Positions 46,259 through 56,862 of a DNA stretch of 64,000 bases are shown here, in pieces. The stretch is taken from the NCBI GenBank assembly GCA_037962975.1, contig CM075669.1, positions 88,456,001 through 88,520,000 on the forward strand, given 5' to 3'. Below the pieces are notes generated by a model. It worked only from the letters and a program-made list of their open reading frames with translations, was not told where the DNA came from and searched no databases. The DNA is from Clitoria ternatea. Lineage: Eukaryota > Streptophyta > Magnoliopsida > Fabales > Fabaceae. A program made the translations under genes and the position numbers. Every line of letters starts with the position of its first letter. Position 1 is the stretch's first letter.

Positions 46259-49200
46259 TCAGTGTTCCGGTTGAAAAAGATGAGGGTACATCCGCCTCAT
46301 ATCGGATTCTAACTCCCAAGTGTAGTTTATCCAATGAAAATTCTGCCACTTCACCTTTACCAGCTGTACTTCCTTGTTCCTTAAACGTTTGATTTGGTGC
46401 TCTTCAATACCAATTGGTACGGCCTCCACCGTCAAGTTCTCCTTCACTTCAATGGAGTCACTTGGTACAATCATGGTATCACACGGAATGTAGGCTCGAA
46501 GTTGTGATACGTGGAACACGTTGTGAATGTTAGTCAATGATTGGGGAAGATCCAGCCGATATGCAACTTCACCAATCCGCTCTAGTATTTGGTATGGTCC
46601 AATATACTTCGGATTAAGCTTTTGACTCTTCAAAATTCGACCTACACCCTTGGTTGGCGAAATTCTTAGGAACACCCAATCACCCACTTGGAATTCAAGG
46701 GGTCTATGCCGATTGTCATAATAGCTCTTTTGCCGGTCTTGAGCAATTTTTATCTTCTCTCGGATTAAAGTGATTTGTTCGTTCATCTCTTGAATCATCT
46801 CAGGCCCCAGATGAAGGGCATCGCCGTTCTCATTCCAACATAATGGGGTACGACATTTCTGACCATAAAGAGCTTCATACGGAGCCATCCCAATGCTGCT
46901 GTGGTAACTGTTATTATATGCAAATTCCACCAAGGGCAAGTATTTCTTCCATGATCCGCCCTGCTCCAGTACACATGCCCTTAACATATCTTCAAGAGTT
47001 TGTATAGTCCGTTCTGATTGGCCATCGGTCTGGGGATGGTAAGCCGAACTCAATTTAAGCTCAGTACCCAATTGTTGTTGCAAACTCCCCCAAAACCTTG
47101 AAGTAAATCGGGGATCCCGATCGGAGATAACGCTTGAGGGCACACCATGCAGTCGTACGACCTCAGCAATGTACAACCTAGCTAATCGATCTAACGACCA
47201 CTTCATATTTATTGCCAGAAAATGCGCATATTTAGTTAGTCGATCAACAATTACCCAAATCGCGTTGTATCCGGTTTGAGTACGAGGTAGTCCGGACACG
47301 AAGTCCATGGTGATACTTTCCCACTTCCAGATCGGAATTTCTGGAGGTTGAAGCAAACCTGGAGGTCGTTGGTGCTCAACCTTGCACTTCTGACATATAA
47401 CACAGGATTTCACGTACTCGATTATTGCCTTCTTCATGTTTGGCCACCAAAATTCCTTTCTTAAGTCATGATACATTTTTGTCACTCCTGGATGTATACT
47501 TAGAGAGCTCTTGTGTGCTTCTGTTAACACCGCCTTCCTGAAGCCTCCATGTGCAGGCACCACAACTCGATTCCTGAATCTCCATACGCCATCCTCACCT
47601 CGAGTTATCTCCGCATTTTTACCTTGGGCCTGACTGTCGATCAACTTCAGTAACTCTTCATCGTCTTTCTGCGTGGCCATTACAGACTCCAGAAATTCAT
47701 TGGAGATTTTTAACATTCCAATAGTCATTCGTTTTGGCGCACTCATGACCACTCCAATATTCATATCCCTAAAGCTTTCTAGCAGTTCTTGTTCTCTGCC
47801 CATTAAGTAAGCCACGTGTAATACCTTCCTGCTTAGTGCATCCGCTACAACATTTGCTTTGCCCGGGTGATACTTCAAATCGAAGTCGTAATCCTTCAGA
47901 TACTCCATCCACCTCCTCTGTCTCATATTTAGCTCCTTTTGATCAAATAAATACTTTAAACTCTTGTGGTCGCTGAATACTACAAAGCGAGCTCCATACA
48001 GGTAATGGCGCCAAATCTTCAGTGCGTACACTACTGCTGCGAGTTCCAGGTCATGGGTCGGGTAATTCTCCTCATGTGGCCTCAATTGCCTTGAAGCATA
48101 GGCAATTGCTCGATCCGCTTGCATCAACACACATCCCACTCCAAATTTGGACGCATCACAATATACTTCAAATTCTTTGGTCACATCGGGCAGTGCAAGC
48201 ACGGGCGCAGTAGTTAAACACTGCTTCAGAGTTTGGAAACTTAATTCATATTTCTCCGACCACACGAAAGGGTTTCCTTTCCTTGTCAATCGAGTCAGAG
48301 GGAGTGCTATCCGAGAGAACCCCACAATGAAGCGTCGATAGTATCCAGCTAATCCAAGGAAACTCCGGATTTCAGTTACTGACTTCGGTGTCTCCCAAGT
48401 CATAACCGCCTCAATTTTTATCGGATCGACTGAGACTCCTTCCTGGGAAATTACATGCCCCAAGAATTGTATACTACTCTTCCAGAACTCACACTTAGAT
48501 AATTTAGCGTACAACTTCTTCTCGCGGAGTGCTTGTAAAACAAGTCGAAGATGTTGAGCATGCTCCTCGTCCGACCTCGAGTATACCAAAATATCATCAA
48601 TGAATACAACCATAAACTGATCCAAGTACGGTTGAAAAGTCCGATTCAAATAATCCATAAAAATGGCAGGAGCGTTTGTCACACCAAAGGGCATTACTAC
48701 GTACTCGAAGTGCCCATAACGAGTCCGGAATGCTGTCTTTGGGATATCCTCCGACCTCACTCGGATTTGGTGGTATCCCGACCTCAAGTCAATCTTAGAG
48801 AACACAACGGCGCCTCGCAACTGGTCCAGTAAATCATCAATCCAGGGTAGTGGATACTTATTTTTGATGGTCAGTTTGTTCAGCTGTCGGTAATCAATGC
48901 ACATTCGCATACTACCGTCCTTCTTTTTTACCAATAACACCGGAGCGCCCCAGGGTGAGGCACTAGGTTGGATAAAGCCCTTTTCTAGTAATTTGTTTAC
49001 TTGTTTCTTTACTTCGGTTAATTCCACCGAAGACATTCTATATGGCGCTCGGGACACCGGTTCTGCCCCGGGAGTCAAGTCAATAGAGAAATCAATCTCT
49101 CGACTGGGAGGTAGCTCCGGAATTTCTTCCGGAAAAACGTCAGGAAATTCACAAACAATCGGAATATCATTTAGCAGGAGGTTATATCGACCCTCCGAAG

Positions 49201-49648
49201 CGAATAAAACAACATACGTGGTTAGGACATCGCTCACCCCGTTCTTCACGTCAAGTTCCTGGGAGAAAACAATATTCTTCCGATAACAGTCGACCAACAC
49301 ATGATTAGCAGCAAGCCAATCAAGACCTAGAATAACGTCTAAGTCCTTCAAGGGCATACAAATAAAATTTACTCGAAAAGTACGGGCTTCTATTTGCATC
49401 GGCAGTTCCCTACACACTGTAGTTGCACGGAAGGTAGAACCAGTTGGAGTGGAAACAATAAGAGCGTTCTCCATTAAACTGATTGGCAGACAAAGTCGTC
49501 GCACACAACTTTCCGAAATAAAGGAATGGGTGGCACCTGAATCATAAATCACATCAACCAGATAACCACAGATGAGGCACTTACCCTGTACCAGATTGTC
49601 ATTCCTCGTAGCTTCTGAAGCATCAAATGCGAATACACGCCCAGCCAT
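46259..49648 (-). CDS. element C pol polyprotein (PRO-RT-RNaseH-INT-chromodomain-like)
   Basis: 1129 open codons. Protease: YDSGATHSFIS, Asp36. RT: GAPVLLVKKKDGSMRM and FIDD at 349-352. RNase H: Asp497 (YCDAS), SDHKSL near 559 and Asp603 (VADALSR). Integrase: zinc module His712, His719, Cys749, Cys752; catalytic Asp782, Asp843 and Glu879 with the 60- and 35-residue spacing of the family; GPY/F module near 1015 (KYIGPYQILERIGEVAY). Residues about 1065-1125 form a chromodomain-like tail. All catalytic residues expected of Ty3/gypsy are present. The ATG used (49648) is internal: the frame continues upstream to gag and is cut by TAA at 49670-49672, so native pol would be part of a gag-pol polyprotein. 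Confidence 0.92.
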   Translation of the reverse strand: MAGRVFAFDASEATRNDNLVQGKCLICGYLVDVIYDSGATHSFISESCVRRLCLPISLMENALIVSTPTGSTFRATTVCRELPMQIEARTFRVNFICMPLKDLDVILGLDWLAANHVLVDCYRKNIVFSQELDVKNGVSDVLTTYVVLFASEGRYNLLLNDIPIVCEFPDVFPEEIPELPPSREIDFSIDLTPGAEPVSRAPYRMSSVELTEVKKQVNKLLEKGFIQPSASPWGAPVLLVKKKDGSMRMCIDYRQLNKLTIKNKYPLPWIDDLLDQLRGAVVFSKIDLRSGYHQIRVRSEDIPKTAFRTRYGHFEYVVMPFGVTNAPAIFMDYLNRTFQPYLDQFMVVFIDDILVYSRSDEEHAQHLRLVLQALREKKLYAKLSKCEFWKSSIQFLGHVISQEGVSVDPIKIEAVMTWETPKSVTEIRSFLGLAGYYRRFIVGFSRIALPLTRLTRKGNPFVWSEKYELSFQTLKQCLTTAPVLALPDVTKEFEVYCDASKFGVGCVLMQADRAIAYASRQLRPHEENYPTHDLELAAVVYALKIWRHYLYGARFVVFSDHKSLKYLFDQKELNMRQRRWMEYLKDYDFDLKYHPGKANVVADALSRKVLHVAYLMGREQELLESFRDMNIGVVMSAPKRMTIGMLKISNEFLESVMATQKDDEELLKLIDSQAQGKNAEITRGEDGVWRFRNRVVVPAHGGFRKAVLTEAHKSSLSIHPGVTKMYHDLRKEFWWPNMKKAIIEYVKSCVICQKCKVEHQRPPGLLQPPEIPIWKWESITMDFVSGLPRTQTGYNAIWVIVDRLTKYAHFLAINMKWSLDRLARLYIAEVVRLHGVPSSVISDRDPRFTSRFWGSLQQQLGTELKLSSAYHPQTDGQSERTIQTLEDMLRACVLEQGGSWKKYLPLVEFAYNNSYHSSIGMAPYEALYGQKCRTPLCWNENGDALHLGPEMIQEMNEQITLIREKIKIAQDRQKSYYDNRHRPLEFQVGDWVFLRISPTKGVGRILKSQKLNPKYIGPYQILERIGEVAYRLDLPQSLTNIHNVFHVSQLRAYIPCDTMIVPSDSIEVKENLTVEAVPIGIEEHQIKRLRNKEVQLVKVKWQNFHWINYTWELESDMRRMYPHLFQPEH

Positions 49649-49672
49649 GGCGTTCTGGGCATCACTAGATTA

Positions 49673-50674
49673 GGCGTCATATCTTCCCGCTTGTGGGTTC
49701 CCTCTACCAGCTCCATTCCGACCTCCTCTCGAGAAGTTGGAACCCCGGGTCCCAGAAAAGTTAGTTCGGTTATCCGTCCTGCCCTGCTGCTGCCTTTGAG
49801 GGCAATCGGGCCTGAGGTGCCCTGGTCATCCGCACTGGAAGCACACAATCTGATTAGCTTGGCAATGTTTGGCAATGTGTCCTTCTTGACCACAATTGTA
49901 GCATGTACGATTCCCAGGGGGATTACCCGATCGACCAGTGGAACCACGGCCAGAGGAGGATGAGGAGGTAGCAGAAGACTTACCGCCCCGAAAGAATTGA
50001 CCCATCCTCTTGAAGCTGAAACCTTTTGCCTTCAATGGCTTTTTATCTCTTGACTGAGACATCCTTTGCAACTGCACTTCTTCTGTCAGCCTTGCTTTGT
50101 TCACCAAGGTCGGATAGTCCCTAATCTCCATCGGTACGATTACACTACGGAGCTCAATCCGTAGTCCAGCTTCGTATTTGGCACACTTGCTGCCTTCAGT
50201 CCCTTCTAACGAGAAAGGGTGGTAAAAATCACACAGCTCATCAAACTTGCTGGTGTACTCAGCTACAGACATCCGGTCTTGTTCTAACTTCAGGAATTCC
50301 ATTTCTTTCCGGATTTTGTAGTTGTCTGGGAAGTATTTAACAAGAAACCTCCTTCGAAAATTCGCCCATACTAACGGCTCATTGGCTGCGTTCATTTGCA
50401 CCTTCACGCGAGACCACCATACTCTAGCCTCATCTTTCAATTGATATGTAGCAAATAAAACCTTTTGCTCCTCAGAACACTCAAAATATTCAAAAACTTG
50501 CTCGATATCCCTAATCCAGATATATGCCCCATCGTAGTCGTGTCCCCCCTTGTAAGTCGGAGGATTCCTTTTCAGGAATTTATCCAGAGTGGGACCGGAC
50601 TCGGTCCTACTCATCAGCTGAGTAAATCTAGAGAAGAAATCATCTCCTCCCCCAGAATTGGTCTCTCCAGCCAT
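49673..50674 (-). pseudogene. element C gag with a nonsense codon in the second zinc knuckle
   Basis: The start at 50674 gives MAGETNSGGGDDFF. The capsid core is clear (YIWIRDIEQVFEYFECSEE, KDEARVWWSRV, WANFRRRFLVKYFPDNY, YTSKFDELCDFYHPF), followed by basic Ser/Gly-rich sequence and the knuckle CYNCGQEGHIAKHC near residue 255. A second knuckle begins CFQCG, but the next codon is TGA (49826-49828). The frame then reads on through PGHLRPDCPQRQ and a Gly/Arg/Asn-rich linker to TAA at 49670-49672 and into pol. So 282 codons are open, and the truncated protein still has the capsid and one knuckle. The TGA is where family members have Trp or a similar residue; a G-to-A change explains it. Confidence 0.88.
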
Positions 50675-50886
50675 TGTAATTCTACAATGAGCAAACACAT
50701 CACCATTAATAACCAAGATTAGTCAGGGGATTGTAAGCTTACCTTATATTCATAGAATACTACGCCAGTGGAGTGCCAAGGGAACGGTGCCAGACCACAC
50801 GTAATCTCAACACAACAAAATACAATCAACTTTCATAAATTATCACAATCATTAGATCGGCCCACACACCGGCTCTAGAAAGAACC

Positions 50887-50898
50887 GCTCTGATACCA
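50887..50898 (-). other. primer binding site of element C
   Basis: The minus strand reads TGGTATCAGAGC, 2 bp inside the 5' LTR, matching the initiator tRNA-Met type. Confidence 0.92.
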
Positions 50899-50900
50899 AG

Positions 50901-53245
50901 TGTAACGTCCTAAATTATTTTTACATTTATTTTTATTCAAACGATTACATTTTACAATAAATTCTCCCTTTTCCTTGAAAATTAATCGATATTTAGAGAA
51001 AAACAATGTAATATGAACACAAAGGATGAGAGAAAGGAAATCAGGGCGTCTCGCTTACGCGAAGCTCCTACTCGTCTAAGCGAGATTCCGGACTCTCACT
51101 TAGACGAGGTGCTGTTCGTGAACGAACACCTTTCGCACATCGGATTATACAAAACATACAACCGGACTCCCAAAACTTCGCTCTAGCAAATGGTCCAGTG
51201 AACCCAAGAAGTTACCATAAAAACATATGCACATAACATTAATATATTTTTGAAATATATTTTTCATTCGATCCGGTCTGTATTACACACAACTAGTAAC
51301 TATAATAAGAAGTTTTTATACACAAATAAGACTCTATAAAGAGTCACTCAAATTCATCCGGACCTTGGCACCGTTCTCCCCCTTGGCCCAGCTCCACGGC
51401 TCCTTCCCCCTCCCTGACTCTGGTTACTAAAAAAAAAAAATACAAGGGTGAGTGTTTGGCATAATAATTAATTTAGAACGGATCTTAACAAGTACACATG
51501 CATATCTATACATACACAGCAATCATTACTTCTAAATAAACATACTGAAACATAGAGTATTTCATGCAGTAACTGTATTAAACCAACTACACAATTCCAT
51601 CCATTTCCTCACATTCATCGCATTCATTACATACATCATGATCACAACTGACTCTCATACAATCTGACTCCTAGTATCCGGATACTAAAGGATTGGCCTT
51701 CAGCTGGGGGTCCTACTTGACACCCCGTGAACCCTGCTTGGTTCACCGAGTCCTGCTTGACTCTCCACCTCGACCACTGGGTCCTACTTGACCACTGGGT
51801 AGCTCAACTGGGCACGAAAACCACGGGAGCCGGAAATGAGGGGCTATCATATACCGTCGGCCATCCCATACACCATAATCATTCAACAATTTTCCTTTCA
51901 TAATAATATCAATTTTCTCATCCATCGGGTAGCCTGCTTGCTAACCCGGAGTCGCATAACACTGATCATTTCACATTAGATATCAATTTTCTCATCCCTC
52001 GGGTAGCCTGCTTGCTAACCCGGAGTCACATAACACTGATTACGTCAATATTAAATATTTCAAGATCATGCATGATAACTCAACTACACACCCAATTCTC
52101 AACTCATCAATGTACACTATCACACATGCACAAGTATAAACACACACCACATTTAGTAACATTTTCCTTATCCCGTTTACGCAACCCAAGGACCTGAATT
52201 AGAAGCGAGTCCTATTCTAATTAATTATAACCCGAACACCCCCCTTACTCTGATTCCACGCTTCGATGATCTGTTCTTTGTGTCGATTCTTTCCTCCGAG
52301 CACTGGTTTCACAGTCTCAACTCCTCCACTCAGTCTTCCGTTGCTTAGCCTACTACCTACGGATCATGAAGTACAGCTTTATCACCTCAACATCCTTAGT
52401 TCATGGACAACATCTGGACTCACACTCACCAGAGGAGTGGAGAACAGCCACGAATATAGCCATGTATGGCCCTTAACAGCTAAAGAATAAAAGAAATAAG
52501 GGAATCATAATTTGAACGGATCAGTAGACTCACCTTGAAGTCTCGATCACAGGAATGGGGTTAAATTGAAGTTCAGACACAAATGGAGTCTCACTCCAGT
52601 GCATGCAGATCAGCGTTAAGAGAGAAGAGAAAAACGGAAGAGAAGGAACAAACTGATAGCAAAGGTAACTTGTGAATAATCCAGAGGGAAGGAAGAGAAT
52701 CTTCTTATATATATATGGCTCATGGCAAGATCGTCTTTTCCTTTATTTTATTTGTATTCTTACTAAATTTAATCAATTTCACTATTTTAAACTATTGCAT
52801 GGTTATCAAATCAATGACACGTGTTTATCCCTTCAACGTCCAAGTGGTCATAATCCTCTAATAATTCGCAAGAGTATAGGTTCGATATAAATATCGGCCC
52901 CGCCGTCCTAACTTAATGTTTATACCTCAGAAATCCGAGCTACAACTTGAGAGGTCGGATATATCATCCGCTCTCGACTCTTTGTCACACACACCCATTG
53001 TTTCAGTTAGTATGAGGTTGATCCGGGCTACGACACCGTGTGAGGCGCTCTCCTCACAACAGTTGGACCAGACCGCCTAGCCCCGCCCGCTCTTCCTTAC
53101 TCATCCGATCTTCAGCTCTGCCTGGCCGTGCTTCTGAGACCGATCTCGACACCGGCTCAAACAGAGTAAATACTAAATAGAATTTCTAAACATTCACTAA
53201 CATTTCCCATTTCATAATTTTCATTAAAACATCAGGGATGTTACA
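50901..53245 (-). repeat. 5' LTR of element C
   Basis: 2345 bp; pairs with 43864-46223. Differences seen are single bases (for example GGATGAGAG context at 51025 against 44000), a longer A run near 51430 and the missing 18-bp CATTCATTACATACATCA unit near 51620. Confidence 0.93.
52705..52717 (-). promoter_or_regulatory. TATA box candidate, element C 5' LTR
   Basis: Minus-strand TATATATATAAG with a pyrimidine-rich stretch downstream. It is the same run as in the 3' LTR, and the likely promoter position for the element. Confidence 0.45.
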
Positions 53246-54137
53246 GAAGCAAAGAGGGCTGTAACTGAGGAGGAAGCCCAAGAATTTCTGAGATTCATCC
53301 ACCATAGTGATTACCAGGTGTTGGACCAACTGAACCATACCCCGGTAAAAATTTCTTTGTTGTCCTTACTGATGAGTTTCGAACCGCACCGAAACACGTT
53401 GATGAAAGTCTTAAGTGAGGCGCATGTGAAGCATGACTTGCCTGTAGATAAATTCGAGGGTATAGTGGGACACATAGTGGCTAACAATTATCTGACCTTT
53501 ACGGACGACGAGATACCTATGGAAGAAAGGGGGCATAACAAAGCCCTTCATATCTCTGTGAAATGCCAAGATCATATCCTGACAAAGGTGCTTGTCGACA
53601 ACGGGTCATCCTTAAATATGATGCCAAAAACTACATTGGCAAAGTTACCTTTTGATGGGACACATATGAGACCCAGTTCTATGGTGGTTCGGGCTTTTGA
53701 CGGAACTCACCGGGAGGTTATGGGGGAAATTGAACTGCTAATACAGGTTGGACCATACACCTTCCAAATTCACTTTTAACTCATGGATATCACGCCCGTA
53801 TACAGTTGTTTGCTGGGGTGGCCGTGGATCCATTTGGCTGGGGTAGTCCCTTCCACTCTACATCAGAAGTTGAAGTTTATCATTGACAACAAGTTAGTGA
53901 TTGTCTCTGGGGAAGAGGACTTGTTGGTCAGCAAACCTGCCAATACCCCATACATTGAAGCAGCCGAAGAGGCCCTCGAAACCTCATTTTAGGCTTTAGA
54001 GATAGCCAATGCGACAAGCATTACCAAAACATCCTTCCCAAGTGTGCCTCTAGCGGTTGCAAAAACAATGTTAAGAGAAGGATACAAGCCGGGAGGAGGG
54101 CTAGGGTGAGAATTGGAAGGAAGAATCCGACCTATAT
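53246..54137 (+). pseudogene. element B protease, unit 1
   Basis: It continues the linker after element C, starting with EAKRAVTEEE, then FLRFIHHSDYQVLDQLNHTP. The active site is VLVDNGSSLNMMP (Asp at 53597), the DNGSS variant common in Ogre. WPWIHLAGVVPSTLHQKLKF follows. In-frame stops are at 53777 and 53990. The segment ends at GACCTATATG (about 54137), where a deletion joins it to the last residues of the archaeal-type RNase H. Confidence 0.85.
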
Positions 54138-55304
54138 GTCTTTGAAATTACCTTCCATCATGTCCCACGGGATGACAACCAAATGGCAGATACTTTAGAC
54201 ACCCTAGCTGCTATGTTAGAAGTCAGCAATGATTACGAGGTGCCTCTCATTGAAGTAAAGAAACGGCAAGAACCTGCCCATTGCCAGGTTGTAGAAGGAG
54301 AGCCAGATGGCAAGCCTTGGTATCATGACATCAAAAGATACCTCCAATGCCAAGAATACCCTGAAGGCATCACCGGTAATGACAAACGAACTTTGAGAAG
54401 GCTAGCTATGGGATACCTGTTGAGTGGCAACGTGCTATACAAGAGAAATTATGATTCTGTTCTCCTCCGGTGTGTTGATACCGTCGAGGCAAACCAAATC
54501 ATGAAGGATATCCACGAAGGATCATTCGAAACTCACACAAATGGGCATGATATGTCAAGAAAAATCCTGAGAGCTGGATATTATTGGATGACTATAGAAG
54601 CAGATTGTTTTGCTTATGTACGGAGGTGTCATAAATGTCAGATTTATGCTGATCACATTCATGCACCACCTTCATCCCTAAATGTGTTGTCAGCACCGTG
54701 GCCCTTTTCAATGTGGGGTATGGATGTTATTGGGCCCATTAAGCCAAAAGCCTCAAACGGTCATCAATTTATTCTAGTCGCCATCGATTATTTCACCAAG
54801 TGGGTGGACGCAGCTTCGTACACCAATGTGACAAAGAATGTTGTGGTCAAATTCGTCAAGTGTGAGCTGATATGCTGGTACGACCTACCAAATCAAATCA
54901 TCACAGACAATGGTACAAATTTAAACAACAAAATGATGAAGGAGCTTTGCGAAAACTTTAAAATCTCTCATCACAACTTCTCTCCGTACCGTCCAAAAAT
55001 GAATGGAGTAGTCGAGGCAGCTAACAAAAATATCAAGAAGATAGTGCAAAAGATGGTGGTGACCTATAAAGATTGGAATGAAATGCTTCCCTTTGCACTG
55101 CACGGATACCGGACCTCAGTACGAACCTTAACTGAGGCAACCCCATTCTCTTTGGTCTACGGAATGGGAGTTGTACTGCCATTTGAAGTAGAAATCCCAT
55201 CCCTTAGGGTGATCATGGAAGCCAAACTGGAAGAAGCTGAATGGATCCTGGCCAAATATGACCAATTGAATCTGATTGACGGGAAGAGGTTAACCGCCCT
55301 CTGA
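54138..55304 (+). pseudogene. element B integrase, unit 1 (RT and RNase H deleted)
   Basis: It begins FEITFHHVPRDDNQ, the end of RNase H 2 including its last Asp, fused by a deletion to sequence upstream of the intron. From 54183 it is open for 373 codons: the HHCC-like zinc module (HEGSFETHTNGHDM, CHKCQ), the catalytic core (GMDVIGPIKPK, IITDNGTNLNN, MNGVVEAANKN) and the tail. All three catalytic acids are present. It stops (TGA, 55302) right at the TCTG junction, so it lacks the last part of the C-terminal domain. Its Trp codon at KPWYHD is intact, unlike in unit 2. Confidence 0.85.
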
Positions 55305-56646
55305 GGCGATTGGTTCTACGCCATCATCCCCTGTCACGAATATTGCTGGAATTGGAGGTACCACTCAGAGTGGAAGAATATATGCTCCCCCGGAATCAAA
55401 ACTGCTGGAGAAGTCAGATCTGGAAAGGGGGAATCCACTAGTGAAGCAAAGAGGGCTATAACTGAGGAGGAAGCCTAAGAATTTCTGAGATTCATCCGCC
55501 ATAGTGATTGCCAGGTGTTGGACCAACTGAACCATACCCCGGCAAAAATTTCTTTGTTGTCCTTACTGATGAGTTTCAAACCGCACCGAAACACGTTGAT
55601 GAAAGTCTTGAGTGAGGCGCATGTGAAGCATGACTTGCCTGTAGATAAATTCGAGGGTATAGTGGGACACATAGTGGCTAACAATTATCTGACCTTACGG
55701 ACGACGAGATACCTATGGAAGGAAGGGGGCACAACAAAGCCCTTTATATCTATGTGAAATGCCAAGATTATATCCTGGCAAAGGTGCTTGTCGACAACGG
55801 GTCGTCCTTAAATATGATGCCGAAAACTACATTGGCAAAGTTACCTTTTGATGGGACACATATGAGACCCGGTTCTATGGTGGTTTGGGCTTTTGACGGA
55901 ACTCACCGGGAGGTTATGGGGGAAATTGAACTGCCAATACAAGTTGGACCATACACCTTCCAAATTCACTTTCAAGTCATGGATATCACGCCCGCATACA
56001 GTTGTTTACTGGGGCGGCCGTGGATCCATTTGGCTGGGGTAGTCCCTTCCACTCTACATCAGAAGTTGAAGTTCATCATTGACAACAAGTTGGTGATTGT
56101 CTCTGGGGAAGAGGACTTGTTGGTCAGTAAACCGGCCAACACCCTATACATTGAAGCAGCCGAAGAGGCCCTCAAAACCTCATTTCAGGCTTTAGAGATA
56201 GCCAATGCGACAAGAATTACCAAAACATCCTTCCCAAGTGTGCCTCTAGCGGTTGTAAAAACAATGTTAAGGGAAGGATACAAGTCGGGAGGAGGGCTAG
56301 GGTAAGAATTGGAAGGAAGAATCTGACCTATATGCCTCCCAGAAAACAAGGATAGATACGGCCTGGGGCACAAGCCCACAACAACGGACAAGAAAAGGGT
56401 AGGGGAAGAGAGAAGGGGGAGAAGAATTGCTCGCCTTACCGGTTAAGAATTCAACACTACTAGAATCCCTATCTGTGACCTCTATCAAAGCTTCAGAAGC
56501 ACCGGGATTATGTATCCAGGTCAGGTGGCCATGGTTGGAGACGAGCCCAGCTATGATGCAGGATTGGTGTATGCTTGCTCACCCAGTCAAGAACTGGATA
56601 ATTGGGAAATCATGGAGTTCCCCACAGATATCAATCTTCTGTCAAA
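55305..56646 (+). pseudogene. element B protease, unit 2, and pre-intron linker
   Basis: The frame is YAPPESKLLEK..., then DQLNHTPAKISLLS. A single T is missing at about 55694 (ACCTTACGG here, ACCTTTACGG in unit 1 at 53498), which shifts the frame before the active site; the site VLVDNGSSLNMMP is near 55787. Then WIHLAGVVPSTLHQ and GYKSGGGLG, a stop at 56303, further stops at about 56333 and 56444, and finally SQELDNWEIMEFPTDINLLS just before the intron donor. The last block is in the same frame as RT. Confidence 0.82.
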
Positions 56647-56862
56647 GTAATCGTTGTTATTTTCAAACTTTGTCGGTCCCTCTGCTATGCCTAAGGCTTT
56701 GGGACTTATTTTGTGATAAGGGCAAAGACAAAACTTGTTTATTTGTTTGAATTAATGAACACGGTCTAATTTTATTACCTCACCTTTGTTCGATCTTTTT
56801 CTCTTAAACCTTTCACTTGCCTATTTTTCTTTTTCATTCGTTATAATATAACCCAAATGCAG
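56647..56862 (+). other. predicted intron of element B between PRO and RT
   Basis: The donor is AAA-GTAATC at 56647 and the acceptor is AAATGCAG ending at 56862. It is 216 bp, a multiple of three, T-rich with a pyrimidine stretch upstream of the acceptor, and holds in-frame stops (the first at 56648). Splicing joins INLLSK to SESDSSESSE in the same frame. An intron at this place is known for Ogre elements. Confidence 0.65.

Larger units (their letters stand above)
43864..53245 (-). mobile_element. element C: young Tekay/Del chromovirus (Ty3/gypsy), nearly intact
   Basis: LTRs at 43864-46223 (3') and 50901-53245 (5') begin TGTAACGTCC and end ATGTTACA, with the 5-bp duplication GAAGC at 43859-43863 and 53246-53250. 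The duplicated copy of element B at 55443 has the same sequence uninterrupted, which gives the empty site directly. PBS, gag, PRO, RT, RNase H, INT, chromodomain-like tail and PPT are all present on the minus strand. Gag and pol are in one frame with only two stops. The LTRs look about 1% different by eye (not computed). This is the most recent insertion in the window. Confidence 0.95.

Noticed and set aside
48022..49286. Plus-strand open frames of 63-129 codons opposite element C pol (also 49691-49963 and 50465-50722).
   Set aside because: Antisense shadows of the pol and gag frame.
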